Origin: Aculops lycopersici | Taxonomy: Eukaryota; Arthropoda; Arachnida; Trombidiformes; Eriophyidae | NCBI GenBank assembly: GCA_015350385.1 | Contig: WNKI01000001.1 | Location: 10,535,621 to 10,599,620, forward strand | Direction of reading: 5' to 3' | DNA: 64,000 nucleotides | In this document: piece after piece, positions 9,579-20,399 of the stretch | Layout of the letters: each line of letters starts with the position of its first letter | How positions within the stretch are numbered: position 1 is the stretch's first letter | Notes under the pieces: model-generated | The model's input: only the letters and a program-made list of their open reading frames with translations | What the model was told of the DNA's origin: nothing | The model's database searches: none | Translations under genes and position numbers: made by a program

Positions 9579-9687
9579 CCCCACATTTCTCTGTGTTGAA
9601 TCTCTACCTTTATTTTTCCCCTCCGCATACATAACGACGCGGAACGAGGCGCAGCCTCCCAGACGGCAAGACCCGCGAGCGAAGCAG

Positions 9688-11922
9688 CTAATCAATATCA
9701 ATATTCTTCTCGCCATCCTCTCCCTCCTCGTCGCCATCGTTTTCGTCACCCTCTTTGGGCGGCTTCTCTATCGCAGGCATGCGCTCGAAAATAGCCGGAA
9801 GTAGTTCCTCGTGCCTCGAGAAGATAGTCGAAAACTCGATGGATCTCTGTTGGATTTCAAGATTTAGATCGGTGGTTGTGCTATCAATGAACATCTTTAC
9901 CTGAGCCGATTGGTCGGGAAAACGAGCGCTTAGCTTGAACATGGCATTAATAGCGTACTCTCTAGTTGCTATACCGATCTTGGGATTCTCGATTATCTCT
10001 TGACACTTGTTGACCACTGCGCTTGGTTCAATGGGTTCCGAATTTGATTCATTATCACTCTTTGCCTTCCTATTTCTTTTTGGCTCACTTTCTTCGTTTG
10101 CCTCACTCCCGAGATTCGAATCGCCATCTGAGTTTTCACACTCATTCGAGTCCTCATCCTCGTCGGCATCGCTGCCATCGTAAAACTTGCTAACAGGTGA
10201 GTCGAATCCACTCGGAATTGGGTTAGTGATATCGACCAGCATATTTGGAGCGTCCGGCGCTAATGGATCGAAAGAGTAATCATCGAAATTTCTATCATCT
10301 GACTTGTTGCTACTACTTTTTGTGCTATTGAGCAAACTGATGTCACCTAGATTTGAGGAGACTTGCTGTTGCTGTCGTTGACTTGTTAAATCAATTGTAT
10401 CATTGATTTGATCGCCATACTCACCAATACACCACATGCCTACCTGGACTAGCGGTTGTTTTGTCTGCAAATCTTCGCCTCTTAACCTGAGCCAAAGTTG
10501 TCTTACGCAATAGGAATGCAGGGCTGGTGTATCCGATATCATCTGGCATAGTGTTCCAACAACATCATCTCGAATATGATTTCCGGCGGTAGACAATACC
10601 TTGATCATAGTGTCGATTTGAGACTTCGGACTTGAAGCAAACTTTTCGGCGCAAATGCACAAGTTGGAGGCGCAAATGGCCTTGAGCTCATCGTCTGAGT
10701 TGGCCAAGAACAGCAATAGGTCTTTGGTCATTGTTTTGAAGTTTTGCTGATTGATTAGAAAGAATGACAACTCAAGAGCCTTCTTCTGTATCGATACATC
10801 CATATCCTTTAGACACTCGACAATTGTAACTCTATGCCTTTGGACGTAGTTATAGTCTGCATGTGCTGTTTTCAATAGGGTTTCCAAGGCCACATAACGG
10901 ATATTCTTATCGACATTGAGTAAAAACCTACCCAAGGTGTTGATCGCAAGCTGGCGAAGACTACTTTCGGCGCGGATGCCCATCATTGTTAGTACTGTTT
11001 CGTATAGAATAGCATTGCCTACATTCTTGCTACTCTCAGTGTTGGTTGCCACCGATGCTAGAATATCTGTCATTGCCTCGCTGCCCTCTTGGTCGTTCTT
11101 GCCCAAAATACGTAATAGGTGTAAAATTTTAACTTGTAAAAATGGATCGCTAATACAAGATATGTCATGGTCTGGTGAGTTTCCAGACATCATTAAGTTC
11201 TTCAAAAGCTTCACCAATTGCGGTATGGATTTTCTAAAGTGTATTAAGGCATCGGGACTTCGCTCGCTCATTTCTATCATCAAAACGATACTTGCAATTA
11301 GAACACCGTGACTTCTCTCGTTCAATAAATTCTTTGTTGATGGAATGAACATTTCCAATAGTTCAGGTGCCTTCCTTATCATTCTAGCTGCACATATAAT
11401 TGCCTTCTTTTTAATGTAAGCCACCGAAGATCTCATCAATCGCTCAATCTCGCCAGCAAGATCGCGAGCCATCTCCGTGGAACAGATGGCACCGAGGGCA
11501 CATAAAGCTAGCCCAACAACAAATTGCTCGTTACTATTAAGGTCATTCTTGAGACTGTTGGTCATTAGGAGGTGAACTTCTTGTTTCTCGTCCAACAAAA
11601 GCATCGCCCCCAGATAACCAATTCGTTTATCTGTATACCGTGGAGAGGCTATCAATTTGAGGCACTCCAGCTGGCCAAACTGGACTGGGTATCCGAGAAC
11701 ATGTAAATACAATAATTTGACTACATTTCGACATCGCCAAACGTTATCCTCCTGACGGAATGTTGTTCTAATATAAGCGCATTCCTTCTGAACAACCGAC
11801 CTCTCGTCGGCAGCAGTCCTTGCGGCTCTTATTTGACGGATGAGATCTCGCAAACGCATTGGCGCTTGCATTGTAGAGGTCAGTTTGGATAGGATAGTCT
11901 GTTGGATGTTGTCCATATTCAT
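9688..11922 (-). CDS. AP-1 adaptor complex gamma subunit, trunk only (no ear)
   Basis: Encodes 744 residues without introns. Gamma-adaptin is a large subunit of AP-1, which sorts clathrin cargo between the trans-Golgi and endosomes. The trunk is clear: MRLRDLIRQIRAARTAADER, VVQKECAYIRTTFRQED, NVVKLLYLHVLGYP, FGQLECLKLIASPRYTDKRIGYLGAMLLLDE, then alpha-solenoid repeats up to MWCIGEYGDQI. Two departures stand out. A loop of about 125 residues (about 507-631), acidic and Ser/Asn-rich, replaces the 15-20 residues of typical gamma subunits. The protein also stops just after the end of the trunk (IFERMPAIEKP) with a short Glu/Asp/Gly tail. Human gamma-1 (822 residues) continues here into a hinge with clathrin boxes and a GAE ear. 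No ear is visible downstream. Start is ATG at 11922, with a second Met two codons later. Confidence 0.9.
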   Translation of the reverse strand: MNMDNIQQTILSKLTSTMQAPMRLRDLIRQIRAARTAADERSVVQKECAYIRTTFRQEDNVWRCRNVVKLLYLHVLGYPVQFGQLECLKLIASPRYTDKRIGYLGAMLLLDEKQEVHLLMTNSLKNDLNSNEQFVVGLALCALGAICSTEMARDLAGEIERLMRSSVAYIKKKAIICAARMIRKAPELLEMFIPSTKNLLNERSHGVLIASIVLMIEMSERSPDALIHFRKSIPQLVKLLKNLMMSGNSPDHDISCISDPFLQVKILHLLRILGKNDQEGSEAMTDILASVATNTESSKNVGNAILYETVLTMMGIRAESSLRQLAINTLGRFLLNVDKNIRYVALETLLKTAHADYNYVQRHRVTIVECLKDMDVSIQKKALELSFFLINQQNFKTMTKDLLLFLANSDDELKAICASNLCICAEKFASSPKSQIDTMIKVLSTAGNHIRDDVVGTLCQMISDTPALHSYCVRQLWLRLRGEDLQTKQPLVQVGMWCIGEYGDQINDTIDLTSQRQQQQVSSNLGDISLLNSTKSSSNKSDDRNFDDYSFDPLAPDAPNMLVDITNPIPSGFDSPVSKFYDGSDADEDEDSNECENSDGDSNLGSEANEESEPKRNRKAKSDNESNSEPIEPSAVVNKCQEIIENPKIGIATREYAINAMFKLSARFPDQSAQVKMFIDSTTTDLNLEIQQRSIEFSTIFSRHEELLPAIFERMPAIEKPPKEGDENDGDEEGEDGEKNIDID

Positions 11923-12468
11923 CTTGATTGCAGTTGATTAATGAGAGTTTTATTGTGCCAATTGGCAGATTGGTGGAAATAAGTCAAAATTTTTGGACTG
12001 TTTATGTTTTTAAATTATCTCATCACCAACTTGTGTCCCCTTGATACATGCTGATACACTTCCAAACTGAAGCGCATCTCTCCAGCGAACAGTAATTTGC
12101 TCTGCACGTTCCGAGTGCGCAGCCTCTATGTTGTGAAAGACGGAAAGATGAGATAAATACACAAATCTCATGATACATTTGATGATGTCGTCTCGCCAAC
12201 CTTCTCAATATTTCATCTTCATACTTATTGCCCAAATTATTCTTGCACTCAAATGCATATATTGATTAATATTCGATCACCCAAACAGTTTATGGTAACC
12301 CAGAAGGTCTAGAGAAAGGTTAGATTTTATGCAAATCAGCTGGCACCGGTGATTTGTAAGCAATATCGGGGAAAAATCTCCAATTCGAGTTCCCCCAATA
12401 GCAATGTAACATTCTACTTCCCAGTATTTAGTCGACATCTGGACTGGTCAACACTCAAATTATCTATT
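11923..12468. other. Divergent intergenic region between AP-1 gamma and pinin
   Basis: Lies between the two opposing start codons. An in-frame extension upstream of the pinin ATG (from about 12349) has no ATG and no conservation that I recognise. No TATA box is evident. Confidence 0.5.
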
Positions 12469-13482
12469 ATGGACAAACTAGAGTTCATGGAGACAGACGA
12501 CACCACAAAGGTAGATGATGTCAACAAAAAACCATTAGATCTCAATGAAAATTTGGAACTTATAACTCGCATCTCAGAGCATGAGTTAGCTTACGCAAGC
12601 AGCACTTCATCTTGTAGTTGTGATGATCATGATAACGATGATGCTGAATCTCACGGAAGAAACCCCAAGGAACCCTCCAAAGTCACGATTGACAATAATA
12701 GAGACAACAATGCCGTCGAACGCCGGGATCACGGCCGCAATCAGAGGCGGACAGTTTTTTCTTCAGCCAGTTCCAGCGGTAGAAGTGGCGGAGAATCTCC
12801 CATTCCTTTAACCAGGAAGCTCAATTCAGTATTAGTAAAACCGCATAGGTGTGAGGAGGTGAGAATGGAAAGAGAACGGGAAGCTCGACTTGAGAGCCAA
12901 AGGAGTGATACCCAGGCAATGGCTAGGAATAAGCGCATGTTCGGCATGTTGATGGGAACCCTGAAGAGGTTCAAAACCGAGGAAACTAATAGAGAGGAGA
13001 AGATGGTCCAGCGAAGTCAAATAGAGGAGAAACTTGAGCAAAAGGTTGAGCCTGTGGAATACAAGTCATCTGGTTCATCCATCCCAAAATCAAGAAACGA
13101 CAATAATGACTACGAAACTCGCTTAAGGGATTCAACTCCAGAAAGGCGTCCAGTTAGTTACAGGGATCGCCGCAGAACAGATAGCGGAGAACACGAAGAA
13201 TTAGATAGATCAGTTACGGAGCGGGAGGACAAGGCTGGTAGGAAACTAGATGTGATGGGTAGGTTTAGGAATTGGGAAAGGACCCATAAGCATTTGTGTG
13301 GTTTTATACAAACTGAGACGAAGCCAAAGATTTTTTGGTTACCTAAGGAACACAATTTGTTTACAGAACGTCGACTCAGAGAGACAAAAGATTATTTTGG
13401 TTTATGTATAGCAGAGCGAACAGCAAAGTATAAATCAGAAATTAACGAGCTGAATCAGGATGATACAAATGAGTCTAAATAA
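12469..13482 (+). CDS. Pinin-like splicing/exon-junction-associated protein
   Basis: Encodes 337 residues from the ATG at 12469. The signature of the pinin/SDK/memA domain is clear: RNKRMFGMLMGTLKRFKTEE (about residues 146-165), followed by a charged coiled-coil-like run (QIEEKLEQKVEP). A C-terminal block, FIQTETKPKIFWLPKEHNLF, corresponds to the YIRTKTKPHLFYIPG block of vertebrate pinin. Pinin is a nuclear speckle protein that joins the exon-junction complex and ASAP/PSAP-type assemblies. The protein is shorter than human pinin (717), lacking the long SR-rich tail. About 90 residues between the two halves are a divergent, charged insert. The N-terminal 130 residues are Ser/Asp-rich and probably disordered. 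Confidence 0.85.
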   Translation: MDKLEFMETDDTTKVDDVNKKPLDLNENLELITRISEHELAYASSTSSCSCDDHDNDDAESHGRNPKEPSKVTIDNNRDNNAVERRDHGRNQRRTVFSSASSSGRSGGESPIPLTRKLNSVLVKPHRCEEVRMEREREARLESQRSDTQAMARNKRMFGMLMGTLKRFKTEETNREEKMVQRSQIEEKLEQKVEPVEYKSSGSSIPKSRNDNNDYETRLRDSTPERRPVSYRDRRRTDSGEHEELDRSVTEREDKAGRKLDVMGRFRNWERTHKHLCGFIQTETKPKIFWLPKEHNLFTERRLRETKDYFGLCIAERTAKYKSEINELNQDDTNESK

Positions 13483-13707
13483 ACTCAACTATCCCAAGTG
13501 TTTAACTTCAGTCATATATCATACTAGTTCCAGGAATAGTGATATTCTTGCGAAGACAGAGTCGCCGTTGCATAAGCATCGGCAACTCAATGTAACTTAA
13601 TACTATTGGCCTCTTTAAGGTTCTGAAGCTTACCGATTTTGCTAGTCTTGTTTGCCCAATGGACATTTGGTGATTTTCTAAGGTACCATCAATTTCATTA
13701 TCATAAA

Positions 13708-14511
13708 ATGTCGATTGTGTTTAACTTGCATTCCTTTAAAGGGATTATTTTGGCGCTCTCATGTATCTTGTATCTAAGTTGCACTACTGTCACGGCAGTA
13801 TTCAACCAAGATGCGGAATTGAATGAGATCGGCCCGGCGTATCCCATTGATGGTCCGAGAATGAAACTGATCGCAAAGAAAGCCAAACCTATTGCGAGAG
13901 CATCAAAGAAGTACATCTTCGGAACCTTCAAATCGGAAGATATAAAGGTAGAGTTGATTAGAAAGGAAGAAGGGGAAGCCACCACCCAGGCGCCCGAGTT
14001 GATGTCGAAGATTCTAGAGTATCTGAATTACATGCAGGAGAATGATCACCAGCCGCCACCGAAAAAAACGACTCGAAAGCCGATGCCCATATTAGAACCT
14101 GAGGATTCATCTTCGACCACAACCGAGATGCCAATGATAAAAACATCTTCAACAACAACAACTAGCACCACCACCACCACCACCACTAGCACAACTACTA
14201 CGACTACCGAAAAACCTGATCCATCGACCACAACTGAAGAGCCAGAAATTTCGACAACCAAGAGTCCAGCAGCTAGACGACCGTCGAGCTCGAAGAAACC
14301 ATCGGCTAAGTCAACAACAACCACTACCAAAGAACCATCCCAATCATCTACTATATCCACCAAGAAACCAAAGCGTCCAACAACAAAATCTACCAAGAAA
14401 CCGAAACGTCCAAAAACAAGATCTACCAAGAAACCACTTCGTTCATGGACAGAAGATAGTGAAGTTTTGAGTGATGGAGAGTTTGGACGTCCTCAGCTGG
14501 CACAAATGTAG
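13708..14511 (+). CDS. Secreted Thr-rich (mucin-like) protein with Lys-Pro repeats
   Basis: Encodes 267 residues. The ATG at 13708 gives a signal peptide (about residues 1-30, core GIILALSCILYLSCTTVTA), whereas the open frame upstream has no ATG. After a short charged region, residues about 135-200 are Thr-rich with runs of Thr broken by Ser, typical of O-glycosylated mucin-like stretches. They are followed by near-tandem STKKPKRP units (three to four copies, the last degenerate as STKKPLRS). No cysteine-rich or chitin-binding domain is seen. Secretion is well supported. A role in cuticle, glue, silk or saliva is only a guess. No homologue is recognised. Confidence 0.75.
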   Translation: MSIVFNLHSFKGIILALSCILYLSCTTVTAVFNQDAELNEIGPAYPIDGPRMKLIAKKAKPIARASKKYIFGTFKSEDIKVELIRKEEGEATTQAPELMSKILEYLNYMQENDHQPPPKKTTRKPMPILEPEDSSSTTTEMPMIKTSSTTTTSTTTTTTTSTTTTTTEKPDPSTTTEEPEISTTKSPAARRPSSSKKPSAKSTTTTTKEPSQSSTISTKKPKRPTTKSTKKPKRPKTRSTKKPLRSWTEDSEVLSDGEFGRPQLAQM

Positions 14512-14703
14512 AGAGAAATTTGACAGAAGAATTGCGATCTGGTCATAGTATGACTCTATGCTGTTCTAATTTTGTTATTACAATGATCGAGTTAGATTGC
14601 ATAAAACATATCAATAGTTAACTTGAGTTGGTATCCATGACTAATTGTTGTAATTGCTGAAATCAATAATGTTAATAATTTATGGCTGTCAAGTGGAAGA
14701 GTA

Positions 14704-16469
14704 TCAATTTTTTGGTGGTCGTGGTGGCGGCGGCGGCGACGGCGGCGACGACGACGGCGCTAGTGAACCAGCGCACTCCTCGCACGCTTTTTGAATAGTG
14801 GGGTACTCAAATCTAAAACCTGCGAGTTCCGCTTTCGACTTGACCTTCTGACCTTTGGTCAAGATTTCCGCTCTATCTGAACCAAAAACAATGTTTGTCA
14901 CAAACTGTGGCGAGGGCAACATGGCCGGTCGGTTTAGCGCCTTACCGAAAGCCGAGCTGAATTGCTTGTTAGTTATGATTTCCGGTGCAACTCCATTTAG
15001 AGGTCCGCTAATGTGATCATTTATGATAGCAAACTTGTACAAGTTTGCCAAGTCGTGCACGTGAATCCAAGGGAGCCACTGATTTCCACTACCTATATCG
15101 AATTGTGTTTGTTCGACAGTGATGATGATGATTTTCTTATTGTTTTTGTTAGTATTTTGCCCGTTTTTCTATAGTTTTTGAACCCATTTGGCAAAACATT
15201 GTTCTGACAGGTTGTCGTGTTATCAAGTCGACAGGAAAGAGGGTAAGATAATTGCATCCAAGTGAAAGTAAAAGCCATCTAATGGCTCGAGTCTGGTGAT
15301 TCAGATAGCTAACTAGCTGAATAACCTAAAAAATGAATAAACTATCAAGAGTTCAACTCATCCAGAAGTGCAAGCAGTTTGATTCAATAAGGATCGTCGT
15401 TTAGTAGTCTACCATCGACAGATGGACTGATAATTTTTCAAGTTATGAGTCAGTGATAACCAGTCGCGACTGTCGTTCTAATCATGAACTTTCCGGCTTC
15501 AGTACCTGAAAATCAACGAAGTTGATCACTTGAACCACTATGACTACCATCATGCAAGCAAGTTTAACTGCTAAGTGATCATTTATCGATAGTCTGGAGA
15601 TAGAAAGTAACCTACCTATTGGGCCGCCGAGACCAAGCGAGAATGGTATCTTTAGATTGGCGATCATGCCGCCATCTCTACCGATGACAACACCAGCTCT
15701 TATGATAACTCTACGAACCTCCGGCGCTCGCGATTCATCCAACTCGCTCGCCTTCTCCCAGTCGCGCGCCAACTCCATCAGGTACTTGCCGGCGCCTGTG
15801 TCACCTGTTGCTGGCACCTGCAGTCTATCTGGTTGGGTCCAATTTTCATCGTACTCAAATGTTTCGCTTGGCGGATAGTATCCAGCCCCAGATGTCGCAA
15901 TGAAAGCCTTGGGCCTAACCTGGGCTGATTGGATAGCCTTCACAAGGATGCGGTTGGTTTCAATGCGACCTGTTTTGTAGTTATCGTGGCGATAGTGGTT
16001 GTGTTTGTTAGTTAGCGCGGCAAGGTTAGTGGTTACCGAGGTAGTGGCAGCATGAATAGAGGGGCAATCGAACATCGACGACGGCGATATTCGAAGGTTC
16101 TGTTGTTGTTGTTGTTGTTGTCGTGGTTGGGGATCGAAGTTTTGCCAGTTGATAAGTGTCTATGTTGTCTCATACAACTAAAACTTGAAGCTAACTTGAT
16201 GAGCCCCAAGTTCACCTTACACTGATCAACCTGTTGAGCGCGGGCTACAAGCATCTATGAGCCGATGGAAGAATCTTTCCAGTCTGAATCATGCAGAAAA
16301 TAACAACAACACTACAGGTAGCATCTCACACAACAACATCATCAATTCAAAGGACGAAACGAAACAGATCTTTGACTCTGATCTGAAATTGTCCAATCAT
16401 AACATCAAACAGCAACAGATAGTAAGTTGAGCTTTTTTGTTGGTTCTTTTTTGTCATTGCTGATGTTGA

Positions 16470-16504
<35 letters not shown>

Positions 16505-17467
16505 CCCCTGCAGTTGCTATTGAATAATAATAGTGGTGGCAGTTGGATGAATTACTCAATGATGTAACCAGGTAAACATCTCTAGTTGACTGTGATTTAT
16601 ACGGATAGTTAGATGACTCGCTGGCAAACAAGCGAATCGAAAATGCGCTCTGAAATGCACTTGATTAGTCGAGCAATTTCAAGTGCGCGATGTTTCTTCC
16701 CGACGCCACTAATGTAGCAACAGGTGGAAAAAATTTTACGGACGCTTCTCACTCTCCACGCAGCTAACGCTATCAGCTCAATCCTTTTTTGCTTGATTTT
16801 GTCCGACTAACTAATTGACCGAAGATGGAAGAGTTTTATCTGATAAGCGAGAGAAACACTTACTGGTATATATTTCCTGCCTGTAAGCCTCGGTGAATCG
16901 GCCAGGCTCTAGAATATTTCGGCCCGCTAAGTTGACCACAGCCGTTGTGCCTTCAGGTAGACCATCGTTGATGATACTCCGCTAGTGTAATAAATATGAA
17001 TGTGGTGTTAAGTGGATGTGAAAATGTTAGAGATTGTCTCTTGGACCAAGTCTAGACTATATCCATTCTATTTGCTTTAATCTACACAACTAGCGATCAG
17101 AAAAACCCTCAAGTTTTGTAACTTAGTCTCCAGTGAGAGGTAATTGAACCCCTACTATCCTAGTATCCTGGAATCACACAGACTAGTGAGAGTCTACGTG
17201 CTTTATGGTCACTCTTGATTGCAATAAATCCTTCTCTATCCAACTTCTGGACAGACAAAGCAATCTTGCTCAGGCTCAATGACATCAATGTCGTTGACAT
17301 TGCCACAAAGACCAAGAAACACTTACCCATGAGACGTGATCCGGCTTGCCCTTCGCCTGTCTAGTGATAATTCTAACTTTTGCACCTCCACTCCTGAGTA
17401 TCCTAACCAGGTGGCGCCCGATGAAGCCAGTGCCACCCCCAACCAAGACACTTGCTGCCTTAACCAT
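14704..17467 (-). CDS. SDR39U1: SDR39U1, epimerase-family short-chain dehydrogenase (four exons)
   Basis: Four minus-strand exons join in frame: 17327-17467, 16864-16981, 15616-15969 and 14704-15092 (1,002 bases, 333 residues). Donors are GTAAGT, GTAAGT and GTAGGT; acceptors are TAG, CAG and TAG. Introns are 345, 894 and 523 bases. Each junction restores a conserved segment, for example IYT|SRIETNRILVKAI and GLGGPI|GSGNQWLPWIHVHDLA. Motifs match the human protein and bacterial YfcH: LVGGGTGFIGRHL (cofactor loop), AVVNLAGRNI, SGAGYY, IIRAGVVIGRDGG, LNGVAPEI and the late ILTKGQKV. The enzyme is a putative NADP-dependent oxidoreductase of unknown substrate. Start is ATG at 17467. The last 18 residues are an unusual Ser/Pro run encoded by GC-rich triplets. 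It is the only clearly multi-exon gene here. Confidence 0.93.
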
Positions 17468-19011
17468 GACTTGGATTTTCAACTTGATTCCGTTTAGCTC
17501 GGCGGCAACACACAGTCAGGCCGCAAGGCTTATGCTATAACTTGTCTCCTATTGCTTCTCTCTCTCTCTCGGTCTCGGTCTATCTCTTCCTACTAATAGT
17601 TTCCTGTCTCTGTTTATATTCTACTAAACAGATTCTAATGGGAATTTGTTCTTGGTGAGTGAATGAGGTGGGTAGCTATGATAATGATAACTGTAATAGA
17701 ATGGTGGCAAATGAAAACTGTGCTGCCGACAATTTAACTAAGACAAAGATGGTGAGAAAAATTGATAACGATGACTACCCCACTTGAAGGTATGAGTCAG
17801 AGAATTTGAGCTTCAAACTTCCCAAAATTGTAGCTTCTACTTCGGGTTTTTCAATCAAACCACAAATTGCCTCTTTCTCACACTTAGCCAATAGGCAAAA
17901 CAGAACCTAAACGGTTGCAAATTATCAGATTGCTGATAGTACAGCTCAAAATAGTCTCAACTATTATCGCTTCTGATGCTTCTACTGTTGTTCCCGAGGA
18001 GACGATGAAAGTTTGATTTAAATTTCGTCACCGAAACAAGCCTTTAGTCTCGGTTCTGATTTAGATATAATGCCTCCTGTTGTTTGTCTCTCTGTAAATA
18101 TTTGCAATGGCACAACACCTTCGCGACTAAGTTGGTTGATGATGTTATAGCTATGACTAAGCTTGTACTCTTGCTACTGTCTGGTCTTGATCAATAATTT
18201 TCTTTAATCTCAAGCAGTTAATAATGAGAAGAGATAAAGAGACAATCTAAAAATTTTGAGGCCAAACACATGATGTCTATGAAGAAAGAGAGTTGGTAGC
18301 ACGTGGATTTATTATTCAAGGTTAGTTTGTTTACAAATTTTTCTCCATCCAAGCCTGCAGTAAGGAGGACGTTCACTCACCAAGTCCCATAGAAGAGGAC
18401 AAACAGTCGCAGCTTTGCACACTTACCAGGGCAGCCCACGAATCCCCCGACTGCTACAGTAATTTTTACAAGTTAATCTTTCAGCAGGAAAATCATACAG
18501 ATCTACAATAATTTGGGAACGGAATCTTCAAGTTACGGTGTCAAAAAAGTAGATGTATATGTAGGAGCAATCAAAAGTTTGAAAGTTTCCCTATGATCAG
18601 AGAAAAAACTACACCGAGAAGTGAGCGCCGGGTTGCATTTGATTTTTTCAACCGGTGGCTCGAGCCAGCCACTCAGCGAGCTCTTCAGACGTCTTGGTGA
18701 GGCACAGAAAAATTTGACTAAAAACTCAAGAGACGGGTTTATACTAAATAATTCTTTTAAGCGCGAGAAGTAAAAGTAGCTAATTGTCCATTTCCGAATC
18801 CACTTCGATTTTTATTGATTTGCCATCGATTGCTGCCAAAAGTACCTGATGCCTATGGGTGGTCTTTTGAGTTACCCAGTCATAAGAACATCTCGTGATT
18901 TGCTTGCGTGTTGGCGAGTTTTTTGTACCTCGTTCGATCTTACCTCTTACCTGTCGTCTTAAGAGCACACCCACCAAATCAATCGCTCGCTTGCACCATT
19001 TTCGCATAGCG
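17468..19011. other. Gene-poor stretch upstream of SDR39U1
   Basis: AT-rich sequence with a (CT)n tract near 17560-17575. I see no conserved coding sequence. Two donor-like sites occur on the minus strand near 18370-18440, but no exon could be assigned. Confidence 0.45.
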
Positions 19012-19440
19012 TCACCCTTGGGCAGTCGGTCTTTGTTTGGCTTGCTTCTTAGCCTTCTTCTTAGCCTTTAATTTGCGTAGCTTCTTCTTGAGCTTCTTTT
19101 TCGCTTTTCTCGCCATTTTGGCTGCAATCTCGCCGCCACCGCCGCCGCCGCCCATTTGCCTGGCGGTTTGAGCGCCTTCAAGTTGCTGCGCTTTTGATTT
19201 ATTCGACAAGTTATTCAACGATTCAATTTCTGTCACTGATTGGGTAGATGGCATCATGCTGAGGTTAGCATTCTGTCGGTCCAATTTACCCATTGGCTTT
19301 GGCAGCAAACTTAGCGGCTTTGCAGGATCATTGTAACAAGAGCCAAGTTTTGGGTTTGCAAGACACAGGATTATTAAAGCCGCTACTAGCGGTGTGCCAT
19401 AGATACTAATAGACCAATAGTTTAAAAATTGAGGTGGCAT
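19012..19440 (-). CDS. Possible secreted Lys-rich protein, perhaps continuing in another frame to 18780
   Basis: The ATG at 19440 opens 142 codons. A hydrophobic stretch near residues 12-28 could be a signal peptide or anchor. A Gly run follows, then a very basic tail (KMARKAKKKLKKKLRKLK and onward). The frame ends at TGA beside a GGG. Removing one G would join it to a second frame reading DAMRKWCKRAIDLVGVLLRRQ, which runs on to 18780 or to a CAG|GTAAGA donor. 454 reads are prone to such homopolymer errors, so a one-base assembly error or an unseen intron is plausible. I do not recognise a family. Coding status is uncertain because basic low-complexity frames arise by chance. Confidence 0.4.
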   Translation of the reverse strand: MPPQFLNYWSISIYGTPLVAALIILCLANPKLGSCYNDPAKPLSLLPKPMGKLDRQNANLSMMPSTQSVTEIESLNNLSNKSKAQQLEGAQTARQMGGGGGGGEIAAKMARKAKKKLKKKLRKLKAKKKAKKQAKQRPTAQG

Positions 19441-19580
19441 AATGGAGAGCGAACTAGTTGGTTATCATTGATTGAAAAGAACGGCGAGTATTCACGCAAA
19501 CAATTGATAAATTACTCTCACCTCAGGAGTAGGTAAGTGTAACATCTTGACGATATGATGAGAGTAACGAAGGAGGTAGC

Positions 19581-19635
19581 AACAAGTGGCAAACAAAAAG
19601 ATAACTATACTACAACTCAGTAATGGTCTGGCAAC
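19581..19635 (+). other. Source copy of the 454 mate-pair read end found at 28539
   Basis: These 55 bases reappear at 28539-28595 with two single-base insertions. The copy downstream follows a mate-pair linker, so this is the genomic original and not a biological repeat. Confidence 0.9.
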
Positions 19636-20392
19636 TCAATTAGCAAGCCACTAATGAGAGCTTCAGCTTAACGTCAATTGTCCGTAAGCACGAGTGTGAA
19701 ATGATTCAAAGTTGCATGTGAGTCTCTGGAGTTGTGATGGTGAGTAGGAGACTATGTCGTTTAAAAGTATCACCTAAACCAGATAAACTTTTGCTCACTA
19801 GAACAACACAACCACATGGAAGTTTTGCACGAATGTAAATTGTAATGTGGATAGTGTAGAGGCATACGAGCATCGGAGAGGCGGCGCCTTCACTGTGTTT
19901 CTTGGAAACCTTTGCCATTTCCACTTGAGTTCTCGTTGGCAATTGGAAAGGACTCCGACGTCGACAAATGGCAAGCTACTGTGTATGAGTTGAGTGTGTG
20001 CATCTGTGTGTGTTTTTTATCTTTGCGAGCTGTGTGGCTCGAATGAGCCGCTCAGGTGCATGAGCGACACTAGCAGGCTTACTTAAGATAACAGGTGGCA
20101 GGTGCGCAGCTCAGGTAGCTGGTCGGCTGGTTTAGCGGTGGTTGGCTAGTGAGTTATAACTTGGAAGCGTCAAACAATTGAAAGTTTGCCAGCCACGAAG
20201 CATATGAACTCTCATATCTCTCGCATCCTCTTGAGTCGATATCTGGTTTGGTTGGTCAGCGATGTTAGTTGCCGCTGCAAACTTAAATCAACGGGTCAGT
20301 CGGTTGCCCATTGACTTCGAGCTTGACGTGGGCAGTGGAGTTGAGTTTGGCCGACACTGTTGGTCTTGTGAGCATTAGTGTAGTTTTGTGAG

Positions 20393-20399
<7 letters not shown>

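Larger units (their letters stand above)
8746..9687. other. Intergenic region with FAR 3' end and a foldback sequence
   Basis: Contains candidate poly(A) signals for FAR (8997-9002 and near 9112) and, from about 9312, sequence unlike its surroundings. This includes the transposon-end-like CAGGGTGTCCCAAA, a perfect TGCGCATGCGCA palindrome at 9433-9444 (an NRF1-type site) and a long inverted repeat. No frame here resembles an adaptin ear. Confidence 0.6.

Noticed and set aside
9412..9804. Plus-strand frame with a hydrophobic end overlapping the AP-1 gamma stop
   Set aside because: It lies partly antisense to AP-1 gamma and partly in the foldback sequence; no homologue recognised and unlikely to be a gene.
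14046..14429. Val-rich minus-strand frame
   Set aside because: Antisense of the Thr-rich repeats of the secreted protein at 13708; runs of ACC/ACA give GGT/TGT codons on the other strand.
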